Shown here: positions 41,153 to 50,079 of the stretch, piece after piece | How the letters are laid out: every line of letters begins with the position of its first letter | Numbering within the stretch: the first letter of the stretch is position 1 | Assembly: GCF_900185645.1 (NCBI RefSeq) | Contig: NZ_FYAM01000024.1 | Span: 124,001 to 188,000 of the forward strand | Source of the DNA: Clostridium sp. BSD9I1 | Lineage (GTDB): Bacteria > Bacillota > Clostridia > Clostridiales > Clostridiaceae | Length of the DNA stretch: 64,000 bases | Direction of reading: 5' to 3' | The notes under the pieces: model-generated | Database searches by the model: none | Told to the model about the DNA's origin: nothing | The model's input: the letters and a program-made list of their open reading frames with translations, nothing else | Made by a program: the position numbers and the translations under genes

Positions 41153-41812
41153 TTATCTTCCAATATAAGAGCATCCATCTAGTGGTATGAGCACTTGAAG
41201 AGATGGTTCCGCTCCTACTAAGCCTACTGCATAAATAGTATATGCTCTATTAGGCTTTAATCTAATGTTGGGAACAGTTAAAACTATACTTTCAGTTCCT
41301 GTTGGTCTTACCTGTACAGTATAAATACCTGGATTTACAGTAATATAATTTGTTGTATCCTTATATCCTACATTTTCAAATAACTTAGTTCCATTTGGCA
41401 ATGTAATGTCAACATTAGGAGCATTAGGAGACAAATGAACAAATCTTATCAGAGTTTTACTAGGATTAATAGTCGCCATATCCGATACAGCATATAATTC
41501 TATATTAGGCAATTGCCCAATTGCTGCTACTGTTAAAATTTTATTTACTGGTATATTCACATCGGTATCTACTACTGGATTTGTTTTTGTACCACTTGGA
41601 TAAATTTTAATGTTATATCTACCTACTGGTAATTGAAAATAAGGAGTGAACTGTTGATAGCTAATTCTCTTTATAATTAAATTATCATTAGCATATATGT
41701 CTACCATTGGAGCATTAGGAGAAGCATGAAGCACTCTTACAAAAGAATTAGATTGTAATTGCTCTTGTCTATAAAGATAAGGATTACAAATTTCATATGG
41801 GCAATAAAACAT
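41153..41812 (-). CDS. DUF4397 tandem-domain protein
   Basis: 219 aa, two copies of a beta-sandwich domain. Copy 1 (about 25-115) has VRVLHASPNAPMVDIYAN and GRYNIKIYPSGT. Copy 2 (about 120-210) has IRFVHLSPNAPNVDITLP and GIYTVQVRPTGT. No signal peptide is obvious. In clostridia such proteins are associated with the spore or cell surface, but this is not shown here. Start has AAGGTG upstream. Confidence 0.88.
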   Translation of the reverse strand: MFYCPYEICNPYLYRQEQLQSNSFVRVLHASPNAPMVDIYANDNLIIKRISYQQFTPYFQLPVGRYNIKIYPSGTKTNPVVDTDVNIPVNKILTVAAIGQLPNIELYAVSDMATINPSKTLIRFVHLSPNAPNVDITLPNGTKLFENVGYKDTTNYITVNPGIYTVQVRPTGTESIVLTVPNIRLKPNRAYTIYAVGLVGAEPSLQVLIPLDGCSYIGR

Positions 41813-41979
41813 ATATTAACACCTTTCTTAAATTATCTTACCTTAATAAACTATGAAACATTTATTAAAAGTGTTCACAAAAGGTTATATAATAACTTTT
41901 TAATAATCAGTATAAAGGCAACCAGTAGTGTATATTTAATCTTGGCAAACTACTGATTACCATATACTAATTTTAGTTA

Positions 41980-42123
41980 TTAGAATCTATTAGTTATTTC
42001 TCTTTGTATTCTTCCTATATCTTTTTCTCTTAAATGAGTTTCTGTCCTTATTTCTTTATGAGTTTTTCCATCTATAAGCATTTGTCTTGCTCTTCCTTTT
42101 AATTGTTCCTTATTTTCATTCAT
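41980..42123 (-). CDS. Small HTH-like protein
   Basis: 47 aa, ATG at 42121-42123 behind AAGGAGGG. Helical: KEQLKGRARQMLIDGKTHKEIRTETHLREKDIGRIQREI has a plausible HTH. Not recognised as a known family. Confidence 0.5.
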   Translation of the reverse strand: MNENKEQLKGRARQMLIDGKTHKEIRTETHLREKDIGRIQREITNRF

Positions 42124-42212
42124 CTATAATCCCTCCTTAAAGTTCAATATGAACATATCTTTTCAGCAAATTTAATATTGAGTTTCATCGTAATATTTAC
42201 AAACTATATATT

Positions 42213-42359
42213 TTAAAAATCATTTTCTGGATATGCTTTAGGATCTTCAAAAACTGCTCTAGCACTTTCTGCTTGAGGATCATGTTTTATATTCTTTTTC
42301 TTAAAATGACCATCTTGTTTTTTGTTATTTTTAGTACATCTCATTTTATTATTAGACAT
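42213..42359 (-). CDS. Small hydrophilic protein with sequestered ribosome-binding site
   Basis: 48 aa, ATG at 42357-42359 behind AAAGGAG. Basic first half (KMRCTKNNKKQDGHFKKKNIKHDP), acidic end. Its Shine-Dalgarno site lies in a 15-bp hairpin arm (42366-42380), suggesting translational control. No known family; the composition is like small acid-soluble or spore-associated peptides, a weak guess. Confidence 0.5.
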   Translation of the reverse strand: MSNNKMRCTKNNKKQDGHFKKKNIKHDPQAESARAVFEDPKAYPENDF

Positions 42360-42365
42360 AAAAAC

Positions 42366-42406
42366 AACTCCTTTCTGTACCCATATTTTTTGTACAAAAA
42401 GGAGTT
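42366..42406 (-). promoter_or_regulatory. Leader hairpin enclosing the ribosome-binding site of the 48-aa gene
   Basis: AACTCCTTTCTGTAC (42366-42380) and GTACAAAAAGGAGTT (42392-42406) pair with only a small mismatch. On the minus strand the AAAGGAG used by the gene is the 3' arm, paired with CTCCTTT. Confidence 0.65.
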
Positions 42407-42475
42407 TTATACCTGGCTATTAATTCATGTTTTAGATTAAACATCTCAATAAGTCAACATGTACTTAAATTAATT

Positions 42476-42628
42476 TTAATTTATATTAGTTGTTTTGTTA
42501 TCTGGCAAATCTATAATCTCCCCTTCATAGAATTTGTCCAAGAATTTTTTAAGTATTTCTATTATTATTCCGTCTTCTCTCAAACAAATTATATGTTCAT
42601 TTGTTTTGTAACTTATTAATGCCTTCAT
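42476..42628 (-). CDS. Small hypothetical protein
   Basis: 50 aa from the ATG at 42626-42628, preceded by AGAGG; a longer in-frame version has no clear site. Alternating strand-helix pattern KALISYKTNEHIICLREDGIIIEILKKFLDKF. Not recognised. Confidence 0.45.
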   Translation of the reverse strand: MKALISYKTNEHIICLREDGIIIEILKKFLDKFYEGEIIDLPDNKTTNIN

Positions 42629-42710
42629 ATGTTTTAACCTCTTTATAAATAAGCATATTTTGTTTACCTTATATTTTTGTTCAATCAATTTTAAGCTAAA
42701 TATGTAATTT

Positions 42711-42986
42711 TTAATTTAAATATTCTTCCATATGTATATTTTTTTCTTTTACTTTTGTTGTAAAATTTTTATAAAAGCTTTCAAATCCATCGTAGGTTTC
42801 TTCTTCAACACAAGCCTCATTATAATTATCATCATTCAAATAATCATCATATATTTCTCGAAGATATCTATCCACAAGCTGTCCCACTTCCTCCTTGGTC
42901 ATTATATCTATATTATATCCATCAACCACAAGCATACATAATATTTCTTCTGCTATCTTTTTTACTTCCTCTTCAACTCGAAACAT
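42711..42986 (-). CDS. Small acidic hypothetical protein
   Basis: 91 aa from the ATG at 42984-42986. Helical, strongly acidic (RVEEEVKKIAEEILCMLVVDGYNIDIMTKEEVGQLVDRYLREIYDDYL). A longer reading from 43043 begins without a clear ribosome site. Not recognised. Confidence 0.5.
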   Translation of the reverse strand: MFRVEEEVKKIAEEILCMLVVDGYNIDIMTKEEVGQLVDRYLREIYDDYLNDDNYNEACVEEETYDGFESFYKNFTTKVKEKNIHMEEYLN

Positions 42987-43073
42987 AAACCACACGCCTT
43001 TCCTTGCTCTCTTAATCTGATTTATACACCACTTATATTTCAAAATAATTCGAAAATTTGCGTTAAATCTTAA

Positions 43074-43496
43074 TTATTGATAGCTTTCTGATGTTATTTC
43101 TGGAAACCATATATTTATTTCCCTTAAAGCATTTTCTGTAGAATCCGAACCATGTACTAAATTTCTTTCTTTACTTAATCCAAATCTTCCTCTTATGCTG
43201 CCAAGATCTGCTTCTAAAGGATTAGTAACTCCATTTATTTTTCTTACAACTTCTACTGCATTTTCTCCTTCTAATATCATAGCTATAATATTATCTTCTG
43301 TAATATATTTTATCAAACTTTTATAATATGGCCTTCCTTTATGTTCTATATAATGTTCTTCTACCATATTTATTTCAGGTTTTGTCATTTTTAAAGCAGT
43401 AACCTTTAAGCCTTTTTTTTCATATAAAGATATAATTTCCCCTATAAGTCCTCTTTGAAATCCATCTGGTTTAATTAAAGCTAAAGTACGTTCCAT
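43074..43496 (-). CDS. ndk: Nucleoside diphosphate kinase
   Basis: 140 aa, full-length for the family. TLALIKPDGFQRGLIGEI is the N-terminal signature. The catalytic His115 is in NLVHGSDS, and the RGRFG loop binds nucleotide. It moves the gamma-phosphate from ATP to other NDPs through phospho-His. Single gene with its own upstream region. Confidence 0.95.
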   Translation of the reverse strand: MERTLALIKPDGFQRGLIGEIISLYEKKGLKVTALKMTKPEINMVEEHYIEHKGRPYYKSLIKYITEDNIIAMILEGENAVEVVRKINGVTNPLEADLGSIRGRFGLSKERNLVHGSDSTENALREINIWFPEITSESYQ

Positions 43497-43974
43497 ATAA
43501 TCTCCCCGTTTCTTAAAATTGTTGTATATATATTATACAACAATTTATGGAAATGTTAAATATTTCTAAGTCAGTTTTATAAAAAAATGGAAGCATATAC
43601 TCGGTTTTTTTTGATTTTTCACAATTTTTCATCAAATCCCTGTTATTTTATAAATATGTTTACGCACTTAATTTTAATTCATTTTCAATTTGGGCATTTC
43701 TTACATATAATATTTTAAGAAGTATCTTCAATTACCTTTCTTAAGTTTTCTGATATTATTTACATGTATCTTTATATATGTTTTTAATGTATAATTTAAG
43801 TACATATAGTTGTTTTTTGTAACTATAAATCCATTTTTGCCGTCTTAGTTTATATTTACAGATTTATTTTCTTCAATTTTCATATAATACTAAAAATGCT
43901 CGTTAAACTATTTATATGCTATAATTATGCTTATGATTTATGATAATTAATATCATTTAGAAAAGGAGAATTAT
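43497..43974. other. Divergent intergenic region ndk / brnQ
   Basis: 478 bp, very AT-rich, no gene. It holds a small TATAGTT/AACTATA hairpin near 43806-43829 and the likely brnQ promoter. I saw no T-box (no GGGTGGAACCGCG-type sequence) and no other riboswitch pattern. Confidence 0.5.
43917..43925 (+). promoter_or_regulatory. Probable extended -10 promoter of brnQ
   Basis: TGCTATAAT, an extended -10, lies 50 bp before the brnQ start. No good -35 is visible. Confidence 0.45.
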
Positions 43975-45261
43975 ATGAGTAAATCTATTAAAGATTCATT
44001 AATAATCGGACTTGCCCTTTTTGCTATGTTTTTTGGTTCTGGGAACTTAATATTTCCTCCGTATTTAGGCAAAACTGTTGGTAGTGATTTTTTTACAGCC
44101 ATTTTAGGCTTTGTTATTACAGGAGTAGGACTTCCGTTAATAGGCATTCTTGCTTGTGCTAAAATAAATGGTACGTTTAAAGAAATGTCTCATCCTATTG
44201 GTAAAGCATTTTCTATTATAGTGACTACAAGTATAATACTTGCCATAGGGCCTATGCTTGCTATTCCTAGAACTGCAGCTACTACCTATGAGTTAAGTGT
44301 TCTACCACTATTTCCAAATGTAAAAATACTTCCTGTTATTATTATATATTTTTTAATAACATTAGTGTTTGTTTTAAGACCCTCATCACTAATAGACAAT
44401 ATAGGAAAGTTACTTACCCCTTTGTTACTTTTAATTTTACTTATAATAATAGCCAAAGGAGTATTATCACCTATAGGACCTATTGTAAGCACAAACGCAA
44501 AAAATGTATTTTCAACTTCATTAATAGAAGGTTATCAAACTATGGATGCTATAGCCTCAGTTATATTTTCATCTATAATATTATCTTCTGTACGAGCTAA
44601 AGGGTATTCTAAGGTTTCTGATATAATAAAAATAACCTCACTATCCGGAATAATAGCGGTAATAGGACTTGGAGTAATTTATGGTGGACTTTTATATCTT
44701 GGAAGTCAAACTGTTTCTATATTTCCAGGAGATATTACAAAAACTCAATTAGTTACAGATATAGTACAAAAGATACTCGGTAATACAGGAATTATATTTT
44801 TAAGTATTGTTGTAGCTCTAGCTTGTTTAACTACTTCTATAGGTTTAACCTCATCAGCTGCAAAATACTTTAGTGATCTTTTTAATAATAAAATCTCTTA
44901 TACCTTTAACGCTATAATTATATCTGTTGTAAGTATTTTAATATCAATGCTTGGAGTTGATACAATCGTAGCTTTAGCTGTACCTATTTTACAAATATTA
45001 TACCCTATAGTAATGGTCCTTGTTATACTTACATTAATGAGCAAACTAGTAAGAAATAATTCTGTATTAAAAGCTACTGTTTATACTACTTTGCTAATAA
45101 GTATATTAGATAATCTTAAGATCATAGGATTTACTATATCTCCTATAGTAAATTTCATTTCATATATTCCACTTTCTAAACAAGGATTTAGCTGGGTTAT
45201 ACCTGCTTTAATAGCATTTGTTATATCAAGCCTAGTTACAAAAAATAGAGTTTCGGTTTAA
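43975..45261 (+). CDS. brnQ: Branched-chain amino acid transport carrier (BrnQ/LIVCS family)
   Basis: 428 aa, about 12 transmembrane helices. LIIGLALFAMFFGSGNLIFPPYLGKTVG at the N-terminus is the family signature. It imports Leu, Ile and Val with Na+ or H+. ATG behind AAAAGGAG. Monocistronic, ending in a strong bidirectional terminator. Confidence 0.92.
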   Translation: MSKSIKDSLIIGLALFAMFFGSGNLIFPPYLGKTVGSDFFTAILGFVITGVGLPLIGILACAKINGTFKEMSHPIGKAFSIIVTTSIILAIGPMLAIPRTAATTYELSVLPLFPNVKILPVIIIYFLITLVFVLRPSSLIDNIGKLLTPLLLLILLIIIAKGVLSPIGPIVSTNAKNVFSTSLIEGYQTMDAIASVIFSSIILSSVRAKGYSKVSDIIKITSLSGIIAVIGLGVIYGGLLYLGSQTVSIFPGDITKTQLVTDIVQKILGNTGIIFLSIVVALACLTTSIGLTSSAAKYFSDLFNNKISYTFNAIIISVVSILISMLGVDTIVALAVPILQILYPIVMVLVILTLMSKLVRNNSVLKATVYTTLLISILDNLKIIGFTISPIVNFISYIPLSKQGFSWVIPALIAFVISSLVTKNRVSV

Positions 45262-45284
45262 TATTAAACCGAAACTCTATTTTT
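45241..45284 (+). terminator. Terminator of brnQ
   Basis: A perfect 22-bp self-complementary structure (45241-45262 with 45263-45284) includes the stop codon of brnQ and ends in TTTTT. It can work in both directions. Confidence 0.9.
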
Positions 45285-45371
45285 ATAACTATATTTAGGG
45301 TAATTTATGATAATGCTAAAAGCCTTTGCTATGCAAATTTCCTATCTTCGTAAACTTAATTCTTAAAAACT

Positions 45372-45588
45372 AAAAAATCCCGCCATGCCGTTATGTGAGT
45401 TATTGTTGAACCTGACTAAGCAGGTGGGCATCACCTTTTTGCTTCTTGTTCTCAAGTATATAAACTTAACCTTAATATATTTATTAATGACTAAGTTTAA
45501 CCTAAGCATCATTCCACTAAAAGAGTTAGATTCCCGTTCAAAAATATGTTGGCTCAATATTAACTCACTTCACGCACACAGCAGGATC
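45372..45588 (-). ncRNA. ssrS: 6S RNA (SsrS)
   Basis: About 215 nt on the minus strand. The terminal stem pairs ATCCTGC and AGTGAGTTA at the 5' end with GCGGGAT and TAACTCAC at the 3' end. The 3' half holds the GGTGATGCCCACCT and AGGTTCAAC segments seen in Firmicute 6S RNAs, and a T-run follows. It lies just downstream of aspS; in B. subtilis one 6S gene is also beside aspS. 6S RNA traps sigma-A holoenzyme in slow growth. Exact ends are approximate. Confidence 0.82.
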
Positions 45589-45664
45589 TTTATTTAGTTA
45601 TCTATTCTTATAATATTATTATACTCAATTTAAATGTTTTTTATTAAAATTTATCAAAAACTTT

Positions 45665-47449
45665 TTATGAATTTTTTATTATTTCTATTCCAAGTTCCTT
45701 TATCTGATCTTCATCCACTACATTAGGAGCTTCTGACATTGGGCAATATGCATTTTGATTCTTAGGGAATGCAATTACATCCTTTATGTTCTCAGTCTCA
45801 GCAAGGAACATTGTCATTCTATCAAATCCAAATGCTAATCCGCCATGTGGTGGTGGACCATATTTAAATGCTTCAAGTAAGAATCCAAATCTTTCCCAAG
45901 CTTTTTCTTTAGTCAATCCAATAGCACCAAACATTTTTTCTTGCAGATTTGAGTCATGTATTCTTATGCTTCCTCCGCCTAGTTCCTCTCCATTTAACAC
46001 CATGTCATAAGCCTTGGCCCTTACTTTACCTGGATCAGTATCTAAATACTGAATATCTTCATCCATTGGTGCTGTGAATGGATGATGTTCTGCTTCCCAT
46101 CTATCTTCTTCATCATTGTATGAAACTAGTGGGAATTCTGTAACCCATGCAAATCTATATTCTTTATTATCCTTCAAAATCTCAAGCTCTTTGGCAACAT
46201 GTAATCTTAATTGTCCAAGACTTTGGAAAACCACCTTATCTTTAGCATCTGAAACTATTAATATAAGATCTCCTACCTTAGCGTTCATTGTGTCTAAAAT
46301 AGCCTTTAATTCATCTTCAGATAAAAACTTAGATATTGGAGATTTTATTTCATCTTGTTTATAAGCAATCCAAGCTAATCCCTTAGCTTTAAATCCTTTA
46401 ACAAATTCAGTTAACTTATCTAACTGCTTTCTTCCCATATCTGCTGAGTTTTCTACTCTAATAGCTCTAACAGAGCCACCATTTTCTATAGCATCCTTAA
46501 ACACTTTAAATTCAGACGCTTTAACTACATCAGTTAAATTATTAATTTCCATTCCAAATCTTAAATCCGGTTTATCACTTCCATACTTCTCCATAGCCAC
46601 TTTGTAAGGTATTCTTTCCATTGGAAGCTTAACATCTATTCCCTTTACAGCTTTAAATACATGTTGAATTAATCTTTCAGTTAATCCCATAACATCATCT
46701 GCTTCTACAAAGGACATTTCTAAGTCAACCTGAGTAAATTCTGGCTGTCTATTTGCTCTTAAATCTTCATCTCTAAAGCATTTTGCTATTTGGAAATACT
46801 TATCATAACCAGACACCATTAAAAGCTGCTTAAATATCTGTGGTGACTGTGGCAATGCATAAAACATTCCTGGGTAATTTCTACTTGGTACTAAGTAATC
46901 TCTTGCACCTTCTGGTGTGCTCTTAGTAAGTATTGGTGTCTCCATTTCAAGGAAACCTTCTCCATCCATAAAATCTCTTACTGCCTTAGATGCCTTATGT
47001 CTTATCATTAAGATTTTCTGCATATCTGGTCTTCTTAAGTCTAAATATCTATGTTTTAATCTTATATTTTCACCTGCATCTAGATTTTCCTTTATGTATA
47101 TTGGCGGAGTTTCTGATTCTGATAAGATCTTTATACTCTCTCCCTTTAGCTCTACCATACCAGTTGGTAATGTTTCATTTGCAGATTCTCTTTTTACTAA
47201 ACTTCCAGTTATTGCTATGCAATACTCTGATCTAACAGTATCAGCCTTTTCAAAAGCTTCCTTATTTATTTCTTCTCCAAAAACTACTTGAAGGATTCCT
47301 GTTCTGTCTCTTAAATCAACAAATATTAATCCTCCTAAGTTTCTTTTTCTTTGTACCCAACCCATTACAGTAAATTTATTACCTACATGGGATTCTCTCA
47401 ATTCGCCACACATTATGGTTCTTTTTAATCCTTTTAATGCTTCTCCCAT
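45665..47449 (-). CDS. aspS: Aspartyl-tRNA synthetase
   Basis: 594 aa, full-length bacterial-type AspRS. An N-terminal OB anticodon-binding domain (KFTVMGWVQRKRNLGGLIFVDLRDRTG) precedes the class II core: motif 2 around FRDEDLRANRQPEFTQVDLEMSF, the GAD insertion domain in the middle, and motif 3 GLAFGFDRM near the C-terminus. It charges tRNA-Asp. It follows hemZ on the minus strand. Confidence 0.97.
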   Translation of the reverse strand: MGEALKGLKRTIMCGELRESHVGNKFTVMGWVQRKRNLGGLIFVDLRDRTGILQVVFGEEINKEAFEKADTVRSEYCIAITGSLVKRESANETLPTGMVELKGESIKILSESETPPIYIKENLDAGENIRLKHRYLDLRRPDMQKILMIRHKASKAVRDFMDGEGFLEMETPILTKSTPEGARDYLVPSRNYPGMFYALPQSPQIFKQLLMVSGYDKYFQIAKCFRDEDLRANRQPEFTQVDLEMSFVEADDVMGLTERLIQHVFKAVKGIDVKLPMERIPYKVAMEKYGSDKPDLRFGMEINNLTDVVKASEFKVFKDAIENGGSVRAIRVENSADMGRKQLDKLTEFVKGFKAKGLAWIAYKQDEIKSPISKFLSEDELKAILDTMNAKVGDLILIVSDAKDKVVFQSLGQLRLHVAKELEILKDNKEYRFAWVTEFPLVSYNDEEDRWEAEHHPFTAPMDEDIQYLDTDPGKVRAKAYDMVLNGEELGGGSIRIHDSNLQEKMFGAIGLTKEKAWERFGFLLEAFKYGPPPHGGLAFGFDRMTMFLAETENIKDVIAFPKNQNAYCPMSEAPNVVDEDQIKELGIEIIKNS

Positions 47450-47544
47450 TTGTTTTCCTCCTCATATTAATCCGAAGTTAGTAATTAAAATTTATATTAA
47501 AATATCAGGGACAATTATGTCTCCTATATCAAATAGTTTGTAAA

Positions 47545-48975
47545 TTAATATAGTTCTTCTAGCATGGTTATCTTTTTTTCAATTAGCTCTTCTATTCGAT
47601 TATTGTATTCTCTTACATCCTTTAAATTTGGGGCTCTTTCAATTCTATTTTCTTCTAAAAATACAATTTTCGTAATGGCATCTGCACCCATTGCAATTAT
47701 GGTTTGACGTTCTTCTATCATTTGTATATTATAAGGGCTTTCCTTATCAGGCAATGAGTAACCTACATTTTCCATATTACCAAGCATGTTCTTTTGCCTA
47801 TACATATAGTATGGTTCCATTTCCAGAGCTTCTGCTAATTTAACGGTTTCATCGTGCATTCCAATTAGCTCATCCAAATCTACAAGATTAAGATTTTGCT
47901 TTAAGTCATCTAGAAGCTTTGATCCTTTTTTAACAGACATACCATGCACTGTTAAGCTATCAGGCTTTAATTTCAGTATTTCACTACAAGTTTTTTTCAT
48001 ATGTACTAATCTCTCACCTGGAAGTCCAACTATTAAATCCATGTTTATATTATCAAATCCCATGCTTCTCGCCAAGTTGAACTTTTCAACGACATCCTGG
48101 GAATTATGATTTCTACCTATAAGCTTTAAAGTTTCATCATTCATAGTCTGTGGGTTTATACTTATACGCGTAGCCTTATATCTTCTCATAGTATCCAACT
48201 TTTCAAAACTTATACTATCAGGTCTTCCACATTCTACTGTAAATTCTTTTATATTATTTTTGTATATAAACTTATTATATATATCTTTCATTATTCGTTC
48301 AAATTGATCATTACTTACAGATGTAGGGGTTCCCCCTCCAAAGTACACATTTTCTATTACTAAACGCTTTTTATTTATAAATTCACTTATTCTCTCAATT
48401 TCATATGTTAACGCCTGTAAATATGGCTCTACAAGTTTACTACACCCTTTAATTGGATTAGATGCAAAGGAGCAATATAAACATCTTGTAGGGCAAAATG
48501 GCATTCCTATATAAACTGATATATTTTCACTTGATTTGTTGACTATGTCTTTTTCTCGCTTAGCTATCTTTATGCATAACTCTGCTTTTTCTTTACTAGC
48601 TAAATAACGCTTCTCATAATATTTAATTATTTCATTATAATCTTTACCTTCATTCATAAGTGCAAGTGCTATTTTGCTTGGTCTTATTCCAATGAGCGTC
48701 CCCCATGGAAAACTTTTACCTGTCTTTAAACTTAAAAACAGGTAAAGATGATTTTTTATTACTTCTTTTTTAGTAAACTCACTTTTAAGGTTAAATTCAT
48801 CCTTATTAAGTCCATCCCATATAATTGCCAAATCGTCACTAACGTTTACATCTATATTTAAATCACAGGAATCACTAGTATTAAAATTTATCTCGCTAAA
48901 AGGATAAAATATATTTACTATTTGATATATTTCATACCTATAAGCTAATTCATTTAAATTTATATTTATTTTCAT
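47545..48975 (-). CDS. hemZ: HemZ-type coproporphyrinogen III oxidase-like radical SAM protein
   Basis: 476 aa. A 150-residue N-terminal extension precedes the radical SAM core, with Cys161, Cys165 and Cys168 in CPTRCLYC. GGGTPTS and the HemN-like VYFGGG segment follow. HemZ proteins are HemN paralogues; some act in haem synthesis, others in anaerobic haem handling. No other haem genes are near, so the real substrate is uncertain. Tightly linked to the MBL gene. Confidence 0.88.
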   Translation of the reverse strand: MKININLNELAYRYEIYQIVNIFYPFSEINFNTSDSCDLNIDVNVSDDLAIIWDGLNKDEFNLKSEFTKKEVIKNHLYLFLSLKTGKSFPWGTLIGIRPSKIALALMNEGKDYNEIIKYYEKRYLASKEKAELCIKIAKREKDIVNKSSENISVYIGMPFCPTRCLYCSFASNPIKGCSKLVEPYLQALTYEIERISEFINKKRLVIENVYFGGGTPTSVSNDQFERIMKDIYNKFIYKNNIKEFTVECGRPDSISFEKLDTMRRYKATRISINPQTMNDETLKLIGRNHNSQDVVEKFNLARSMGFDNINMDLIVGLPGERLVHMKKTCSEILKLKPDSLTVHGMSVKKGSKLLDDLKQNLNLVDLDELIGMHDETVKLAEALEMEPYYMYRQKNMLGNMENVGYSLPDKESPYNIQMIEERQTIIAMGADAITKIVFLEENRIERAPNLKDVREYNNRIEELIEKKITMLEELY

Positions 48976-48995
48976 TTTACTGAGATGCTTCCTTC

Positions 48996-49607
48996 CTATA
49001 AAAATGGATTATACACCTTTTCATTTTTTACGGTAGTTTCAGGACCATGTCCTGGTAAAACTATTGTTTCATCTGGTAAGGTTAAAAGCTTAGTTTTTAT
49101 GCTATCAATTATTGTATCAAAATCTCCACCTGTAAAATCTGTTCTTCCTATAGAGCTTTGGAACAGAGTATCTCCTGTAAATACTACATTGTCTATAAGA
49201 AAACACATTCCCCCTTCAGAGTGGCCTGGTGTCTCAATACATTTAAGCTTCATGTTTCCTATATCAAAAGTATCATTTTCTTTTATTTTAATGTCTGCTG
49301 CTCCACAATTTTGAGGATTTCCAAACATGTATCCTCCATTCATAATTAAATACTCATCCTTTTCATTAATACATACAGGTATTTCATATAGATTTCTAAG
49401 TTCTGCCACTGCTCCCGTATGATCAATATGTCCATGGGTGATAAATATGTACTTTGGATTTACTTCAAGCTTGCTTATAGCATGCTTTATACTTAAATAA
49501 TCATCACCAGGATCTATTATTAAGGCATCTTTTGTGTTTTCATCCATTACAATGTATGAGTTAGCTGCATATGCACCTACTGGTATTCTTGAAATCTTCA
49601 TATCCAT
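48996..49607 (-). CDS. MBL-fold metallohydrolase, glyoxalase II-like
   Basis: 203 aa. The metal motif THGHIDHTG is at about 58-66, with further His in TPGHSEGG and an Asp in FTGDTLF, and VLPGHGPETT closes the site. It resembles YcbL/GloB-type thioester hydrolases. It sits between dtd and hemZ, an arrangement common in clostridia. Substrate unknown. Confidence 0.88.
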   Translation of the reverse strand: MDMKISRIPVGAYAANSYIVMDENTKDALIIDPGDDYLSIKHAISKLEVNPKYIFITHGHIDHTGAVAELRNLYEIPVCINEKDEYLIMNGGYMFGNPQNCGAADIKIKENDTFDIGNMKLKCIETPGHSEGGMCFLIDNVVFTGDTLFQSSIGRTDFTGGDFDTIIDSIKTKLLTLPDETIVLPGHGPETTVKNEKVYNPFL

Positions 49608-49618
49608 ACACTCCCATA

Positions 49619-50068
49619 TTAAAATGTTTTTTTACTATCTAAAATTATAGTTACAGGTCCATCATTTTCAATTGTAACCTTCATATCGGCTCCGAATTCT
49701 CCTGTTTCCACATTTCCTAGCACTTCTTTACATTCTTTTACAAATTCCTCATAAAACTTTTTGGCTTCCTCTCCACCTAGGGCTTCTATAAAACTTGGTC
49801 TTTTTCCCTTTCTGCAGTCGCCATATAACGTAAACTGAGAAATAACCAAAAGTTCTCCTGCTACATCTATAAGAGATTTATTCATTTTACCTTCTTTGTC
49901 TTCGAATATTCTTAAATTTAATATCTTATCTTTTAAGTATTTTATGTCATCTATAGAATCTTCTTTTGCCACACCTAATAAAACATTAAGTCCTTTATTA
50001 ATACTTCCTATTACTTTCCCATCCACTTCCACCTTGGAAAAATTAACTCTTTGAACTACTGCTCTCAA
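49619..50068 (-). CDS. dtd: D-aminoacyl-tRNA deacylase
   Basis: 149 aa, full length. [17 protein letters not shown], the [17 protein letters not shown] block with the catalytic Thr, and NDGPVTIIL with the cross-subunit Gly-Pro are all present. It removes D-amino acids, and Gly from tRNA-Ala. Follows relA by 11 bp. Confidence 0.95.
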   Translation of the reverse strand: MRAVVQRVNFSKVEVDGKVIGSINKGLNVLLGVAKEDSIDDIKYLKDKILNLRIFEDKEGKMNKSLIDVAGELLVISQFTLYGDCRKGKRPSFIEALGGEEAKKFYEEFVKECKEVLGNVETGEFGADMKVTIENDGPVTIILDSKKTF

Positions 50069-50079
50069 ATCATCACCCT

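Noticed and set aside
43497..43974. T-box or amino-acid riboswitch upstream of brnQ
   Set aside because: No T-box specifier-type sequence and no terminator/antiterminator pair were found in the leader.
45385..45597. Open frames on both strands between brnQ and aspS
   Set aside because: They lie over a 6S RNA-like structure, lack ribosome sites and have no protein-like composition.
40135..47520. Similar GACATAATT...ATTGTCCC motifs near 40133-40155 and 47508-47522
   Set aside because: The shared part is short and the arrangement differs. It is not enough to claim a repeat family.
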